Assembly: GCF_032854445.1 (NCBI RefSeq)
Contig: NC_088302.1
Coordinates: forward strand, 15,993,338 to 16,057,337
Origin: Liolophura sinensis
Lineage: Eukaryota; Mollusca; Polyplacophora; Chitonida; Chitonidae
Reading direction: 5' to 3'
DNA: 64,000 nt
Shown: positions 25,346 through 38,700 of the stretch, one piece after another
How the letters are laid out: each line of letters opens with the position of its first letter
Position numbering within the stretch: position 1 is the stretch's first letter
Notes under the pieces: model-generated
What the model was told of the DNA's origin: nothing
Seen by the model: the letters and a program-made list of their open reading frames with translations, nothing else
Databases searched by the model: none
Program-made: the position numbers and the translations under genes

Positions 25346-26706
25346 AATAAATCCTTGCTCGTAATCCATTACATTGGTTTTGTGACCAAACAATTTCCAT
25401 GCTAAACATGCTTTGAGCATCAAATTCTGAGAAAGTAGAGGATTTGTTTGGAGTGGATGTAAGAAGAGAAACATTCAAGGGCTAATAGAGAGAGGCACAC
25501 GTTAGAGCAACACCTTGTCATTGTATTGCCCTTTTATGGCTCAGATGGTAGAATGCTGGACTTTTGATGCAGATATCCAAGTTCAGATTTTGGTTTGATC
25601 GAACTGATTCTGAGAAAATCCTCCGTCTACTATTAAACGATAGGTTAGATTTATTGTTTAACGCCTAAAATTCATTTTCCCCTGACACAGTTTATGTGCA
25701 TGTGTAGCTAGTCTTTGTTGTCCTATATGCAGTACATGTGTGGGTTGGATTCATAAAAGTTAATAACAAATCTTGCTGATATGACCTTTAGGAAGTTTCC
25801 TTCCTGCCAAAATTTGACTTTGATTACGTACCTGTATATTAAGACAAGAGGTGTTAAAAGTTACGGCAACTGTCACAAAAAGGATAAAGGATAAGATAAC
25901 TAAAGTATAATTGAGATCAAAGCAAACGTCATGAAACTGTACTGACAAATACATGTACATATGTGTGTACAACCTTTTTGGCGAATATTGTTGTCAGAGT
26001 TTTAGTAAAGTGTGTTGTTATCCGGTTAAGTTTTCGATCAAATATAATATTGAGAACATGGGTAGGATTGATTTATTGATTTTCCAGTATTAGACCATTT
26101 GTTTATGTATGTATTATTAGCTCACAATCTGATATGTTTACTCAGTTTAAGGTTTTGTGTGAAGCTTACTAGCTTCCTGGGTTCTCCTAACTTTGCATGA
26201 ACTGTAGGGATTTATGTAGTTTTGTCTTGAAGAAAGATAGGATAATTTTTAAAGTCTATTGATCTTATTTCAGGGAATGCATCAAAGTAAGGATGCAAGA
26301 ATGTATAATAAGAAAATGCAGGGTCAGACAGGGTCTGTGCTTGAGCTACTTGGATATAAATGTTTATTTTTAGATGAGAGCTATCAATTCTGAAATCTTT
26401 ACAGCAATACAGAAAAAGATAATTTATTTATTGCCTGTTGCTTTCACAGTTTCTGCTGTGGTTCAGTCATTAAGTGCTTTTTTAGTTGCCTTGATCTGGT
26501 AGACCTTTGCTGAATCAGACTTCGTATAAATAAGGACAAACTGGTATTAAATTCCAATTGCACTTACACATATGTCAGCGTAAAAACTCCCAAAGGCATA
26601 TGGTTGTCTTTGTTGATCATTCAGATTAAACAATTTGTCATTGTAATTGCCTTTGCCATTTTTATTTCTCTTATTTTTACTTCCTTTTTCTATTTTGGTC
26701 TGGCAG

Positions 26707-26786
26707 AGTCAGAGGTCTTGGATTGAGAAGGTGTTCCTGAAGCGGGAGTGCATAAGGTTCATCGCCAGTACTCGAGACGCCACAAA
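26707..26786 (+). CDS. Trpm: TRPM exon 1 seen (N-terminal entry block)
   Basis: This 80-nt exon encodes [18 protein letters not shown] and following residues, matching the conserved block just before the zinc-finger-like CCCG motif of TRPM1/3/6/7. The acceptor follows a long pyrimidine tract (CTGGCAG at 26706); a second AG at 26712 would drop two codons. The donor is AAA|GTAAGT. It starts in phase 0 and leaves 2 nt of a Lys codon. It is probably not the first coding exon, because no ATG with a promoter-like context joins it. The following 2193-bp intron holds a tRNA-like repeat head near 26983-27050 and AT-rich sequence. Confidence 0.93.
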
Positions 26787-29700
26787 GTAAGTGTCTGTCT
26801 CGCGAGACTACTTTACACAACATTACCTTGCCCAAAATGTGCAAAGACTTCACAGCCCTTGTAATTGGTCTAAAGTGACTGACGTCATGACTAGGCAGTT
26901 TACCTGTACTCGCAGTCTACACTAGTTTTCATATACTGTTACATGTACTTTCATCTCTTAAAATACATGTAGGAACCGGCTGTGAATAAGTGGTAAAATT
27001 GCCTGCCTTTTATCACTGGGATTCACAAGAAGCAGGTTCAAACCCATTCTTGGATGAAATTTTTAGAACTCTATCCATAATTCAGGTATATACTTAACAA
27101 AAGTCTGTGCTTTTATACTTCTGTGGACTCTATGTAGGTGTTCTAGCTCCATTACATTAAACAGACTTATCATTTAGGTGAAAAGCTCTAAAATCTCTTA
27201 ATCTCTTAGAGTACCAAGCACTATGTGTAGATTTAGTAAATTTAATGTTCTTGCCATATGCAGTGTAAAGGCAACACCTGCATATTTCAGTGTATAATAT
27301 CTTGTAGATATAGGCAGTGAGTGACACATATTTTAAAGGTGGAGAAAATGTGGTCTTCAATAATTTTTTTTCGATTTTTTGTTTAAAGAGAAAACTTGAA
27401 AATGATTTTTGTATGGTGGGTATTTGAGACCAACATTTGATACATGTAGTCTTTGTGTAATAATGTCATAAATGATGATGTAACAATGTTTAATAAATAT
27501 ATTTGCACTAGAATTTGGTCTTTTCAACTGACAAATGTGTTCAACCTGGATTTTGATGATATTTATATTTTTAATACATTCATAAATATTATCATAATTT
27601 AGATTAAATGCATGTGTTTGGATATGCACAATGAATTTATTTACTTATACATTTATTAAACATACAACACATCCTTATTTAAAATATTATTATGCAATGA
27701 CAATTAATATCAAACGGTGGTCCCAAATGCCCACAATACCAAAATATTTCAAAATACCATTTTTTCTGGAAAAAAAAATCCAAAAAAAAATATGAAAGAC
27801 CATATTTATAAAAAAGTTTTGAAACTCTTTAATCTGATTTTGGCATCATTTTTATGTTTTCTGTTCCTTTAAAGTGACTTTTGGCTCTTTTTGTTTGGCT
27901 CTTCTGTTTCTTATAAACTTTTTTCATAACAAAGTTTGACTGTGAAATACGTGATATACTGACCATGTCTGAAATTTCCTGTAGATGACATCTTTCAGAA
28001 CCATGTAGAAATATTCTGAACAAGTAATATAGAACAAACAACTATTCAGACCAGAATATCCTTGATTTCATTGAAGCATGCTTCAGCGATGGAGTTTGCA
28101 AGTTTGATAAACAGCATGATCATTCCAGAGTGATCATGTGACAAATTTGCTCCCTGGCACACTACACAGGGAGCAGAGAATCACTGTCGACTTTGTCGAT
28201 TTCTGAATATCAAACTTGCTGTGACACCCACCAATCGGTGTGACAACAGCCATCTGAGCTCAGCATTGCTGTCACAAGAGTGTGCATAATCGGCAAATGT
28301 GTAGTGAGCTTTTGGCATGGAACTTCGTAAATAAAGACCAGCATGTTTCTCTGGCTTGTACGTGAACAATGCATGCATGTATTTCCTTATAAATGTAAAA
28401 GCAAATTGGTGTGGTGAACAATTTGGCAAAATGTTAAAATTACAAAAAAGTAATACTCACTGATACATTCTTATGCTTTTGCCAAGACTCAGCATTTTAA
28501 GGGTTTTTCATGTAGACTTTTAAAATGTTCACAAAACAGTGACTTGGTTTGGTATTTTGAACAAATGGGTCTGTCAATACCTGAGGTTTGTCGATCTCTA
28601 TGTGGAAAAGTTTCTTTCAATTATTTTCATTCTTTGAATAAAGCCAATCTATGCAAAAAGTGGAAGGATTGGGTTAATTTCAATAACATATTGACAACAT
28701 GTATTAAAATAATCAAACCTTGTGAAACTGTAAATTGTATGAGAATTTTTTTCTTCATTTTCACATCTTTTATAAACAGCTTTAGGTGTATATATCTTAT
28801 GTATGTGTATTCTCACATTTTAAATACAGCTGATTTAAAGTGAACTTTCACAGAATGCTGGGTAAAATTTAGAATGATTTTGATTTTAGTAATAATTTAA
28901 TATCAGACCTACATTTGGGATCTATGTAAAAGTCTGCTGGCTTTTGATGAAAAATAAATAACGGGACCCGGTATTTCAGATGTTGCTGTGGTCGGGGCGA
29001 AGCATGGCATTGCACCTTTTTACCCTCACCAATCCATGGAAGCACCACGAAGCTGGATGAGAAGTGGCACCCCAATAAACACACTGAGGCCAAACCCACA
29101 GATGCTTATGGCACGATTGAGTTCCAAGGGGCGCCACACCCCAGTAAAGCTCAGGTAAGGCACTATTGAGTCTCAAGCTGCACCATATCCCAGTAAAGCT
29201 CAGGTATGGCTCTATTGAGTCCCATGGTGCACCAAAGCTTGGTAAAACTCATTTATGGCACCATTGAGTTTCAGTGGGCACTACAAATCTCAGGAATGGC
29301 ACCATTGAGTTTCAAGAGGCACCACGCCTCAGTATTAGCTTAGGTGTGGCACCAGTGAGTTCCAGGGGGCACTGCACCCCAGCAAATCTCAGGTACGCAC
29401 CATTGAGTTCCAAAGGACACCACACCCAATAAAGCTCAGGTATAGCGCCTAGGTGAGTTGTAAGGGGTACTGCACTGCCAGTAAAGCTCTGGTATGGTGC
29501 TAAGAGAAATCCAAGAGGTAGCGTATCCTCGTAAAAGATCAGTTAGAAAAAAAAAGAGATTGTTGATTCCATAACCTACATTTATCATGATTTGTTTTAT
29601 ACAATAGAGATGAAAGTTTTTATGAGTTTTTATTTAATAAAGATGTCAATTCTTTTAGAATTAATATTGCATTTCCACATTTTTAACAAGGCAACTGCGG

Positions 29701-32700
29701 TTTATTTTTTATGACCATGATGGCAAAAAAAAAAGGCAAACAAAAATTTAGCAAAACTGAAATTGAAAGCCCACCTTTTTATTTTGTTCAATCAATATTT
29801 GAATTTGATTTTCCTGTTTTTCAAGGCTTTTCGATCATGTAAGCGTGTTCAAAATGGAATAAGAACGATTTTACAGTTTTATTTTTAACTTCCTCCAACA
29901 TTAAAAAGAGATTCATTGCAACAAAAATTTAAGTAGGTGTGGCCTGACCTTTCTTTCATCACAGTAAAACTTACCTCTGATAATTTTTCAGTACATGCGG
30001 TTGAGCAGCCTGGACACTAAGCCTGAGTTTGTGTTACAACTGCTACAGAAACAGTGGGGTCTGGAGCTGCCCAAGCTTCTCATTACAGTCCATGGAGGCA
30101 TTTCCAACTTTGAACTCCAACCCAAGTTAAAGAGGGTGTTCAGAAAGGGTCTTTTGAAAGCAGCAAAAACGACGGGAGCGTGGATTTTTACTGCAGGCAC
30201 CAATACAGGTGAGTTCACAGGAAGAAGATTTGAGTTGGGAAGACAGATCTGGGTTTTCCCTCGGGCTGTGCCTGGTTTCCTCCCACCATAATGCTGGCCG
30301 CCGTCATATAAGTGAAATATTCTTGAGTATGGCGTAAAACACCAATCAAATAAATAAATAAGGTACAGATCTGAATGAAGATAAGAGTTCTTTGTAAAAG
30401 ATCTGCATTCTGGGTAAAGATCTATGAGATGATTTCATTTCTGTGTGAAGATTTGAGTTGTCAGTGCTGTTCTGAGAAAAGATATGAGTTCTGAGTGAAG
30501 TTCTGACTCAAGATCTGAATTCTGAGTAAAATTTTCGAGTTCGAAGAGAAGATGCAAGTTCTGATTGAAGATTTGGGTTCTGGGTGAAGATCCGAGTGGG
30601 TCCATTTGATGAACAGTAATGGAAAGTCTCTCTGGGAATTTGACCATTTTGTGGAATTTGTCAGTCTTTGTGATTGTGTGTAATTCATAATTTTTAAACG
30701 ATTAGGTGTTAAATTATGCTGTCAATGAATAAAGAATTCTTTATTATGGCATTAAACACCAGTCAAATAAATTAATATAAAATACTGAGCACAATTCACT
30801 AATAATAACTAAGTCAAATAACAGCTGACCATTAATTCAACCTCATAAATAATTAATTGTTATGCACTTATCTATCCCAGAGTTCTAGCATTACAATTGC
30901 AGAGTGATGTCCCTTTGACAGGTGACCTCATGGTTTCAGTGTACACATCTGAAGTGCTAACTCCACATGCTAACTCTTTCTGGTTTACCTTTTTCTCCTT
31001 TTTCTTTTTCACAAGTCCGATTATTGTTTTGTGGAAATGTTTATCTTTTCGCATAACATCCATTTAATTTAATTCTTTATCAGCCATTCAGTAGTGATCC
31101 GCTGCAGCATTTTACAGCTGTGTACTAAGGATAAGTGTACTTTTGAAGATTGGAACACTATTCAATCTATTTCATTGTAAACTTATTTGTTGTGAGCGCG
31201 GGACAAGATATGGAGCACACTGTTGCCTGATGTTTTCCTTTTTTGTCTCGGATTCCCTCTTTTCATCATACACATGCACATTAATGCCTCTTGTATAATG
31301 TGAAATCTCAATACTTTAGTATGTTAAAACCATTAAGTTTATTTTTTGGGGGAAAAAAAAGGAGTGACTCGTAATTTCTTGTGGAACCAGTGCACTTTGC
31401 CAGACTGAATGCAATCCTAGATATTTCCAGATGAAGATATTGATCAGCCTGTTGTTACAAATTGTGTCACATGTTGTGTTCAGAGAAGAACGCAATTATG
31501 TCTCGAAATAATTGTGATTGAAGTTCTGGCTTTGTAGACAAACCTGCATGCGTTTCCACACTAGTGATCTTTATCAATGCATACAGCATTCCATTATCCC
31601 ATACATCCATGCTATTTCTCTGTGTAAATGGGTTTAGAGCTTCGTTATTGTGAAAACAAGCCCGCTACTACAGCATGTGTGGCGTCATTGTAATAGAGAA
31701 TGTGAAGGAGAAAAAATACTTTGATTTATTATCTACGTCAATGGTGGAGTGAGTGAAAAAAAAGGGAAAAAAATGAAGATTCAGGCAAAAAAATGGCTGG
31801 ATTGGCAGGTAGAAATTTTTAGAAAGAGAAGCAACAGTAAATGACATTTTTCCAGACAAGAGTCTTGTGTTTATGGATCCTTGGCATCTATCAATCTCTT
31901 GTAATGACTTTTTACCCGGTGCAAAGTTTCTCAGATGTGACATTTTTCTTCATGCGTTTGGAAAGGTCAGTTATTAATGTATCCATACATTTGTGTGGTA
32001 TTCTTCAGAACCAGTTCATAAATGTGAGAAAAACATTCCACTTTTTGCTACCTATCCTTCAAACCTCAAAAATTTAGCACCTGATTTTATCAAAAAGTTT
32101 GCTAAACTCATGTTTCAGACACAATGTTAACACTGTGTTTGACTTAAAACTTCATCCATGGATGTCATTTAAAGTTTAATATTGTACCTTATTATGAGAG
32201 GTAAGTTTATTTTTGAAAGGTAAATGTTTTGAGGATTTCTTAGAGAGTAGGATGATATTTCACTGGAATGCTCAAAGTTTCAGCTCTGTAAACTGCACTT
32301 TTTTGATAAATCTCCTACAGCAAATTTCATAATTTGAATTTTTATCCTAATCAGCCTCATTGTGCAGTGTTTTTTTTTTCATAACATTTTACAAAATCAA
32401 CCGGTGCTGTGATTTTTGGACATTGTGATAAACCAACTTTAACCTTCCGCATTCAGCCCTCTACCATTCCACAGGCTCACTACAGGCAAACCACTGGTAG
32501 GCTACATGCATGCCACTGGGATGCTGTAAGAGTATTTTTTTGCCTGGCTTAATCTGAACCTAAAATTGTTGAATTTTGAAAGAAAAACTTTTGAATAATA
32601 CCTCTTGTCTGCCACATACATGTCTGCAATTACTTGATCAAATTTTAACAGATTTGGTCACAAAGCATATTTATTATACTCTTCTCAAATCACTTGTCGA

Positions 32701-35700
32701 AGAGTTATCTTGGAAACATAGTGTTTATTTGTGATTCTGCTAGACTGTGTCTTCAATCATCAATATTGACTGTCATTATCCTTTCAACATCAAACATGTT
32801 TTTCAAAATGATCCAAAGTGTTGCACCATTGATTATACTGAGAGAGTACAATGTGGATGGCGTGTGGGTGGAGGAGATTGAAGAGACAAGTTTTGGTGAC
32901 AAATACCTTCAGCTTTCTGCTAGCTTTCAAACTTTCCCATGGCCCACTGGACTATTAAAGGGTGTAATCATTCTGGGAGTAAAAGAATCAATTTCAGACG
33001 GTGAAGTTGAAACTGTTGCTGGTCCTTCTGAGATAGGCAAAGTAGGCTGTCCACAGCGCGGGTTAATACAAATGATTGATGTCCCCCTAGTGGCAGAGAT
33101 CAGAACTAACTGAGCTAAGATGTATGGGGGCATAGTGCTGTGAAGCTTTTCAGCGTGAAATCCTTGCTTGGGTCGCCTTATCCCGTGTGATCTGAGGTCA
33201 GATCGTCGGCAGCTACGACACAAATCCTGGGGCTTGTCCCGAAGACCAATCTGCCATAATGAGTATCATAAGAGGCAGAGAGACGATCTGAATACTCACC
33301 GGGCTAACCATGCCTTGCATGCCATTCACACGCCGCCCAGGCTTTTAGGCCTTTGTTATTTAAGAATACACTTCCCAGGTTTGAAGAGTAGGATTTACAT
33401 AAGATATAAAAGAGTCTAAGTATAATTTATCAGATTCTATATTGGATGTCAGGAAGATTTATGTATTAGGGAATATTACACTCTTGGCTACGTCATGGTG
33501 CTGATGTTAGGTAATTTAGGGTATTATGCTATGGCTTATGGAAAAACATGAGACGAGTGTGAAGTGTTACATTGAACGTAGAATATTTGTATTCTAGAAA
33601 TTGATGCAGTGACCTTCTTCTTTTTTTATTGAGGATATTGCTTGCGTAATATATGCTTTCAGTTGATTTTATTGAGATTTACATGTAGAAAGAACAAAAA
33701 CGACTTTTTTGGTGCCATTTCCATTCAAGACATGTCTTAGTCTTATGTGAGGAAACCTGTGATATTTTGTGCTCTTTTTTTTCTTTCCACCTTCATTTTG
33801 TCACATGATTTCAATCAAGTATGATGAAATAAAAAAAATAATTTCTCACTTTGTGAGTGCTTTTATAAATATGTGTTTATAGACACTGTATAGGTAATGT
33901 GCAAAAACGTCACGAAAATACATGCAGAAGACTATAGATAGACCTGGAATGGTCATGATCGAATCTGTGAGCCTGACCCAAATTGAAACTATTTTTAATG
34001 CCAAAATTATCAAAATCAATTAAAGATTCATTAATAAATCGGTGCCTTAATTCCAATAAACTGAGAATGTAAAAACTCATCTTGAAGATCTGTTGTAAAT
34101 ATTATTGAAAGTTTATGACATGTACAAAATTGTAGATCATTCAGTCTGAAGTTACCTGTATTTTAAATGTTGCTTTTTGAATCACTGCCAGGTAAATGAG
34201 AGAATTTCAGTGTAACTTAAAATATACATTGACATAGAAACATCTCGTTTTTGTTTTAGGTGTGACACATCATGTTGGTGATGCAATCAGTGACAGAACA
34301 ACGAAGACCAGAAACAAAGTTGTGGCCATTGGGATTGCACCCTGGGGGGTGGTGGAGAATCGAGAGGATCTGATTGGTCGAGATGTAAGTCATAAGTTGC
34401 CCTTGCTTGTATTGATTTGTATTTATATTTAAGTTCATCAAGGTGGCCGGGGTTAATACTTGTTTTTAATAAGTATTTACATTTACCAAGCAACCTTGTG
34501 AATGAATTCATATCTATTTATGGAATTTAGTCAGTGTGTCTTTATCCATATTAAGAAAAAACATTTTACATATATATATTTGGTTAGTCCCTTTTATCAA
34601 TTTCAATACTATTTACTGTTCCAGTTTCTAAAGATTATGAAACTTAATAAAAGGCTTCACTGATGGGTTCCACTGATTGAATTACAGCACCTATTTTCTT
34701 GGGTCAAAGTTTAGATTTGCTGTTCAGTTCTTACAAGTCTATAAATATCTGGGTTTAGTCTAAATATTCACGCAAAAAATGCATTTTAGGGGCTTGGAAA
34801 AGGTCATAAAGAGTTTTGATGCTGATAGATACACGTTTCCCTATTGGATATCATCCCTGCCTTCCAAATAAACCTCAAAACAACTATAACATAAAGAGAA
34901 CTCTCAGAATCAGCCAAAATGTGTAAATTAGTGATAGATTAAATGTCATCCTCTCCTGACATACATGGGAAGGTCTGCAGCAACCTGTGGATGGTCGTGA
35001 GTTTCCCCCGGTTTCCTCCCACCGCAATGCTGGCTGCAGTCATATAAGTGAAATATTTTGGAGTATAGCATAAAACACCAATCATATAAATAAATAAATA
35101 GATAAATAAATTTTAAGTCAACTATGGTAGGTCAAAGTGACTTCATAAAAATATAGTATTGGTCTACTTGTGTAATTCAATTAGCTTAATAATTTTTCCT
35201 CATAACATCACAAGTTCACCTGGCTCACATGCACTTGTATCTCATTGATAAGTACCTTAGCCTCATTTTTGTTGGTTATAATATATATTGGTAGAGAAAT
35301 ATTTTGGATGTTAGAGCATGTCATCTTTCCTAAATAAAAACATCCAGTGCTATTCAATAATGTTCTGGTCCATTTTGACAGACCAAGCTTGAATAGGACT
35401 GTTATTGTGAGGTGCCATCTATTCCAGATCAAAAGAAAAATGGCACGGATGACAGGAAGTAGTCAATGTAAATGTGTTCTCATTCCTTGTGAAATTCAAC
35501 CCTTTCAATGTCAGTTCCAATTTTAAGCGGTGTTTACCTCTGATTGGTCAATTTGGAACCACATTGATTTGGGATTTTTTCACATTTGAATTTCTCCAAA
35601 TTAACCAGTCATAACAAGACAGAGATGTCCAGCTTTTCGATCATAGTTGCGTTTTCAAATCTGATCAAAGATCAGCCCATTGGCAAATTTGGTTTTTTAA

Positions 35701-38700
35701 AAGTACGAAAGGTTCCGATACACACTACAGCTAAGATGGAAATCTAGAAGTTGAGTAAGACAATTTTGTAACATTGATGTAGTGTACTTGGAAATGTGGA
35801 GATTTCCACGTCATCAAATAATGGCCTTTCCATTTATGTCAGCCAGAACATTTTGCTCAAACATGCAGTTATGAGTGAACTGAATTTGAGGGTGTATTTG
35901 TTCATTTTCATTACAGACTATTTTGATCATATTTTATTTTTTTCTCCTCAGGTGGTTGTACCTTACCATTGTGTTTCATCGCCCAAATCAAACTATGCAG
36001 TTCTCAACAGCAATCATTCCTATTTTCTATTGGTCGATAATGGAACTGTTGGCAAATATGGTGGAGAGATTTTGTTTCGTAAGAAGATGGAGAAATTTAT
36101 TTCACATCAAAAGATATGCATCAGTAAGTGGAGACGTATTTTCATAATATTACAAAAAAGAAAAAAGCGAAAGTTTAATGGGTTGTCAACAAATAGGAGA
36201 TTTTTAATGGCATGAAACTTGTAAATAGGCATCATTACTGAGGATGGGTTCGAATTAGGCCTGAAAAACCGGGAATATCCTTGAAAATGAACATAAAACT
36301 TCCAGACTATGGAAATAAAAATTGACAAATTATCCAAGTGCTTAAACCACTTCAACAAGACTGTTGTTGTTGAAATAATGTTGGTGTTGCTGTAGACAGG
36401 TATATGGCATAACACACAATGTTTAATAGGCTAACTGGAAAATTTTCAACGGGGAAAACTCAAGAAGAAATGTGAATCTTTTTGGTTTTAAATTGAATGT
36501 TAAACCCCGTCCAGTCTACCCAACATCACTCAACTTTAGTTGATTCAACAAGAGTCAACTTGAAGTTGAGTCAACGAATTGAGCCGTGTTCTGGACGAGT
36601 TCTTCAACTCCATTCAACAACACTCAGCACCATCCAACATTGTCAGATCGGAACTGTGCATGTTTATTGTTTGTCAGCAAGTTTAGTCAAGTTGAGTGAA
36701 TGTAGCCAATCAGCAGGCGTCTAGAAATAACATGACTGTCTTAAGGCACGCGACCTGGGCAAGATGGTGGCATCAAAGGCAAAAGAGAGAAACTGGTCTC
36801 ACAATGAGACAGTTTCGTTGATACAGGAGAATGAAAAATATCCTTGCCCATACAACACTCTCTCTAAAGATTACAAAGACAGGGATAAAAAGTCATTGTG
36901 TCTCATGCATTGGAGAGAAAGATGGAAACTTCCCTCCAATTTATTGAAAGTTTGGTTAAAAAACACATCTCAACACACAGCAACAGTGTTGGACAATGTT
37001 GACCTATCTGATTTGTAGTGTGGATGGGACAGTCAACTTTATACCTCAACAGCATTCATCTTGCTGTCGATTCAACAAAAGTTGAACAATGTTGGATAGT
37101 TTGGACGGAGCTTTTTAAGTGGTTCTACTTCAGGAGAATAGCACAGCTGAGGTCCTAGCCTTGCTCGCTAGCAAATTAAAGGCTGAAGGTGTATGTAGGC
37201 AATTAAAATTGCTGGAATACGCAATTAATTAGATCCAAAAGTTGTTGAAATCTCTTTTTGCATTGGGGAAAATTGTACGACCACTGCACTAATTGACTGT
37301 GGTTTGTTCCGGATGGTTGGGTTTATTCCTTCCATGAACCTTAATGTCTTTACATAAAAATGAGAAATGCAAAACATCGGTTGTTAGACGATAACCCATG
37401 CACAGGATTAGATCCACTTAGGAGTATGTTGGAGAAGATTTTTTTTTAGCTAATCAAAATTCAAATGGCTGCTAAATCACATGACTGGTAAAACAGAACA
37501 AAACGTCAAAGTTACTTGCGCAGAATAATGACCCAGGTGTCTTTCACCAATGCGGTCGCTGTGAGTTCAAGTCCAGCTCATGTTGGCTTCCTCTCCGGCC
37601 ATAAGTAGCAAGGTCTGGTTTTTCTACCTTTAACAGTTTTCGAGCTTTAGCAATTTTACGACTTGCTCCAGAATAATAATAATAAAAATTCAAAGGATTT
37701 CATGAGGTGTCCTGCTAGGATATTAGAAAGAATCCCTAACAAGAATTCTTAAAGTGTGGCAAGGTTAACAAGTTTACGTAATATGTCGTGACTTACATGT
37801 GTATTTATTTATTTACCAGGCAGTGGAGTGAAGGGCCGTGGGGTGCCTGTCATCTGTGTGGTTTTGGAGGGAGGTACAAACACCATCCGGTCTGTCCTAG
37901 ATTACGTCACGGACTCCCCTCCCGTCCCTGTTGTTGTCTGTGATGGAAGTGGACGAGCCGCGGATCTTCTTGCCTTCTCACATAAATATACAAATGATGA
38001 TGGGTATGTTACCATGACTACCTTACTCGCAAGATGCACCTTTGCATCTAGCCCTTATTTTCGACCAATTAAAAAGTGGATACCTGTGTTATAGCTCTGT
38101 CGTTACCATAGCAGCTGTTTACATTTCCAGCGTTTGAAAAGGATGTGTAGAGTTACATGCTTACATTGATATCCCACACCAGAAGTCAGTCAGAGAAACA
38201 TTAGACGCCAAGAAATCCACTCATTACAGGGCGAAAATGGCTTATGCCCATGATTTCACAATAGCCTTAGTCTGAGATAGCTGAACAAAGGGAGGTAATT
38301 TGAGAATGTTAGCTGTGAAGTATTGAAGATGTGTAGAGTACAGTCTTTACAGGCTGTAACAAATGCCCATTGGTTGCCCAGGGCCTGTGTTTGTCAAGCA
38401 GCTTAAGACTTAAGTCGTAAATTGCAAGTGCTTGAAAAGCCAAACCTGGAACAGGAAAGAACTCAAATTGTTGCTGGTATATTGTTCTGCAGTAAAGAAT
38501 AAAGGGCACATATTTTAAATTTGCCTAGAGCAAAACATTGTAGTCTGGCTGTGTTTGAGTTTTTGACTTAAACCTTTAAGATGTTTAATAAGTATGGACC
38601 TAAGGCTAAACTGGGAAAACTAAGTTATCAGTACCGATACCTCTTATAAATCAGTTCATTTGGCAGTCATGTGCCACTCTGTTTATTAGCCTAATATGTT

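Larger units (their letters stand above)
22918..26706. other. Non-coding sequence before the first TRPM exon seen
   Basis: Besides the listed repeats there is a short hairpin (CAGTGGATAT and its complement, 23716-23739). No start codon exon for the channel could be recognised. Confidence 0.5.

Noticed and set aside
29110-29544. CRISPR-like regularly spaced repeats
   Set aside because: The units are contiguous with no unique spacers, are exon-derived, and the genome is eukaryotic.
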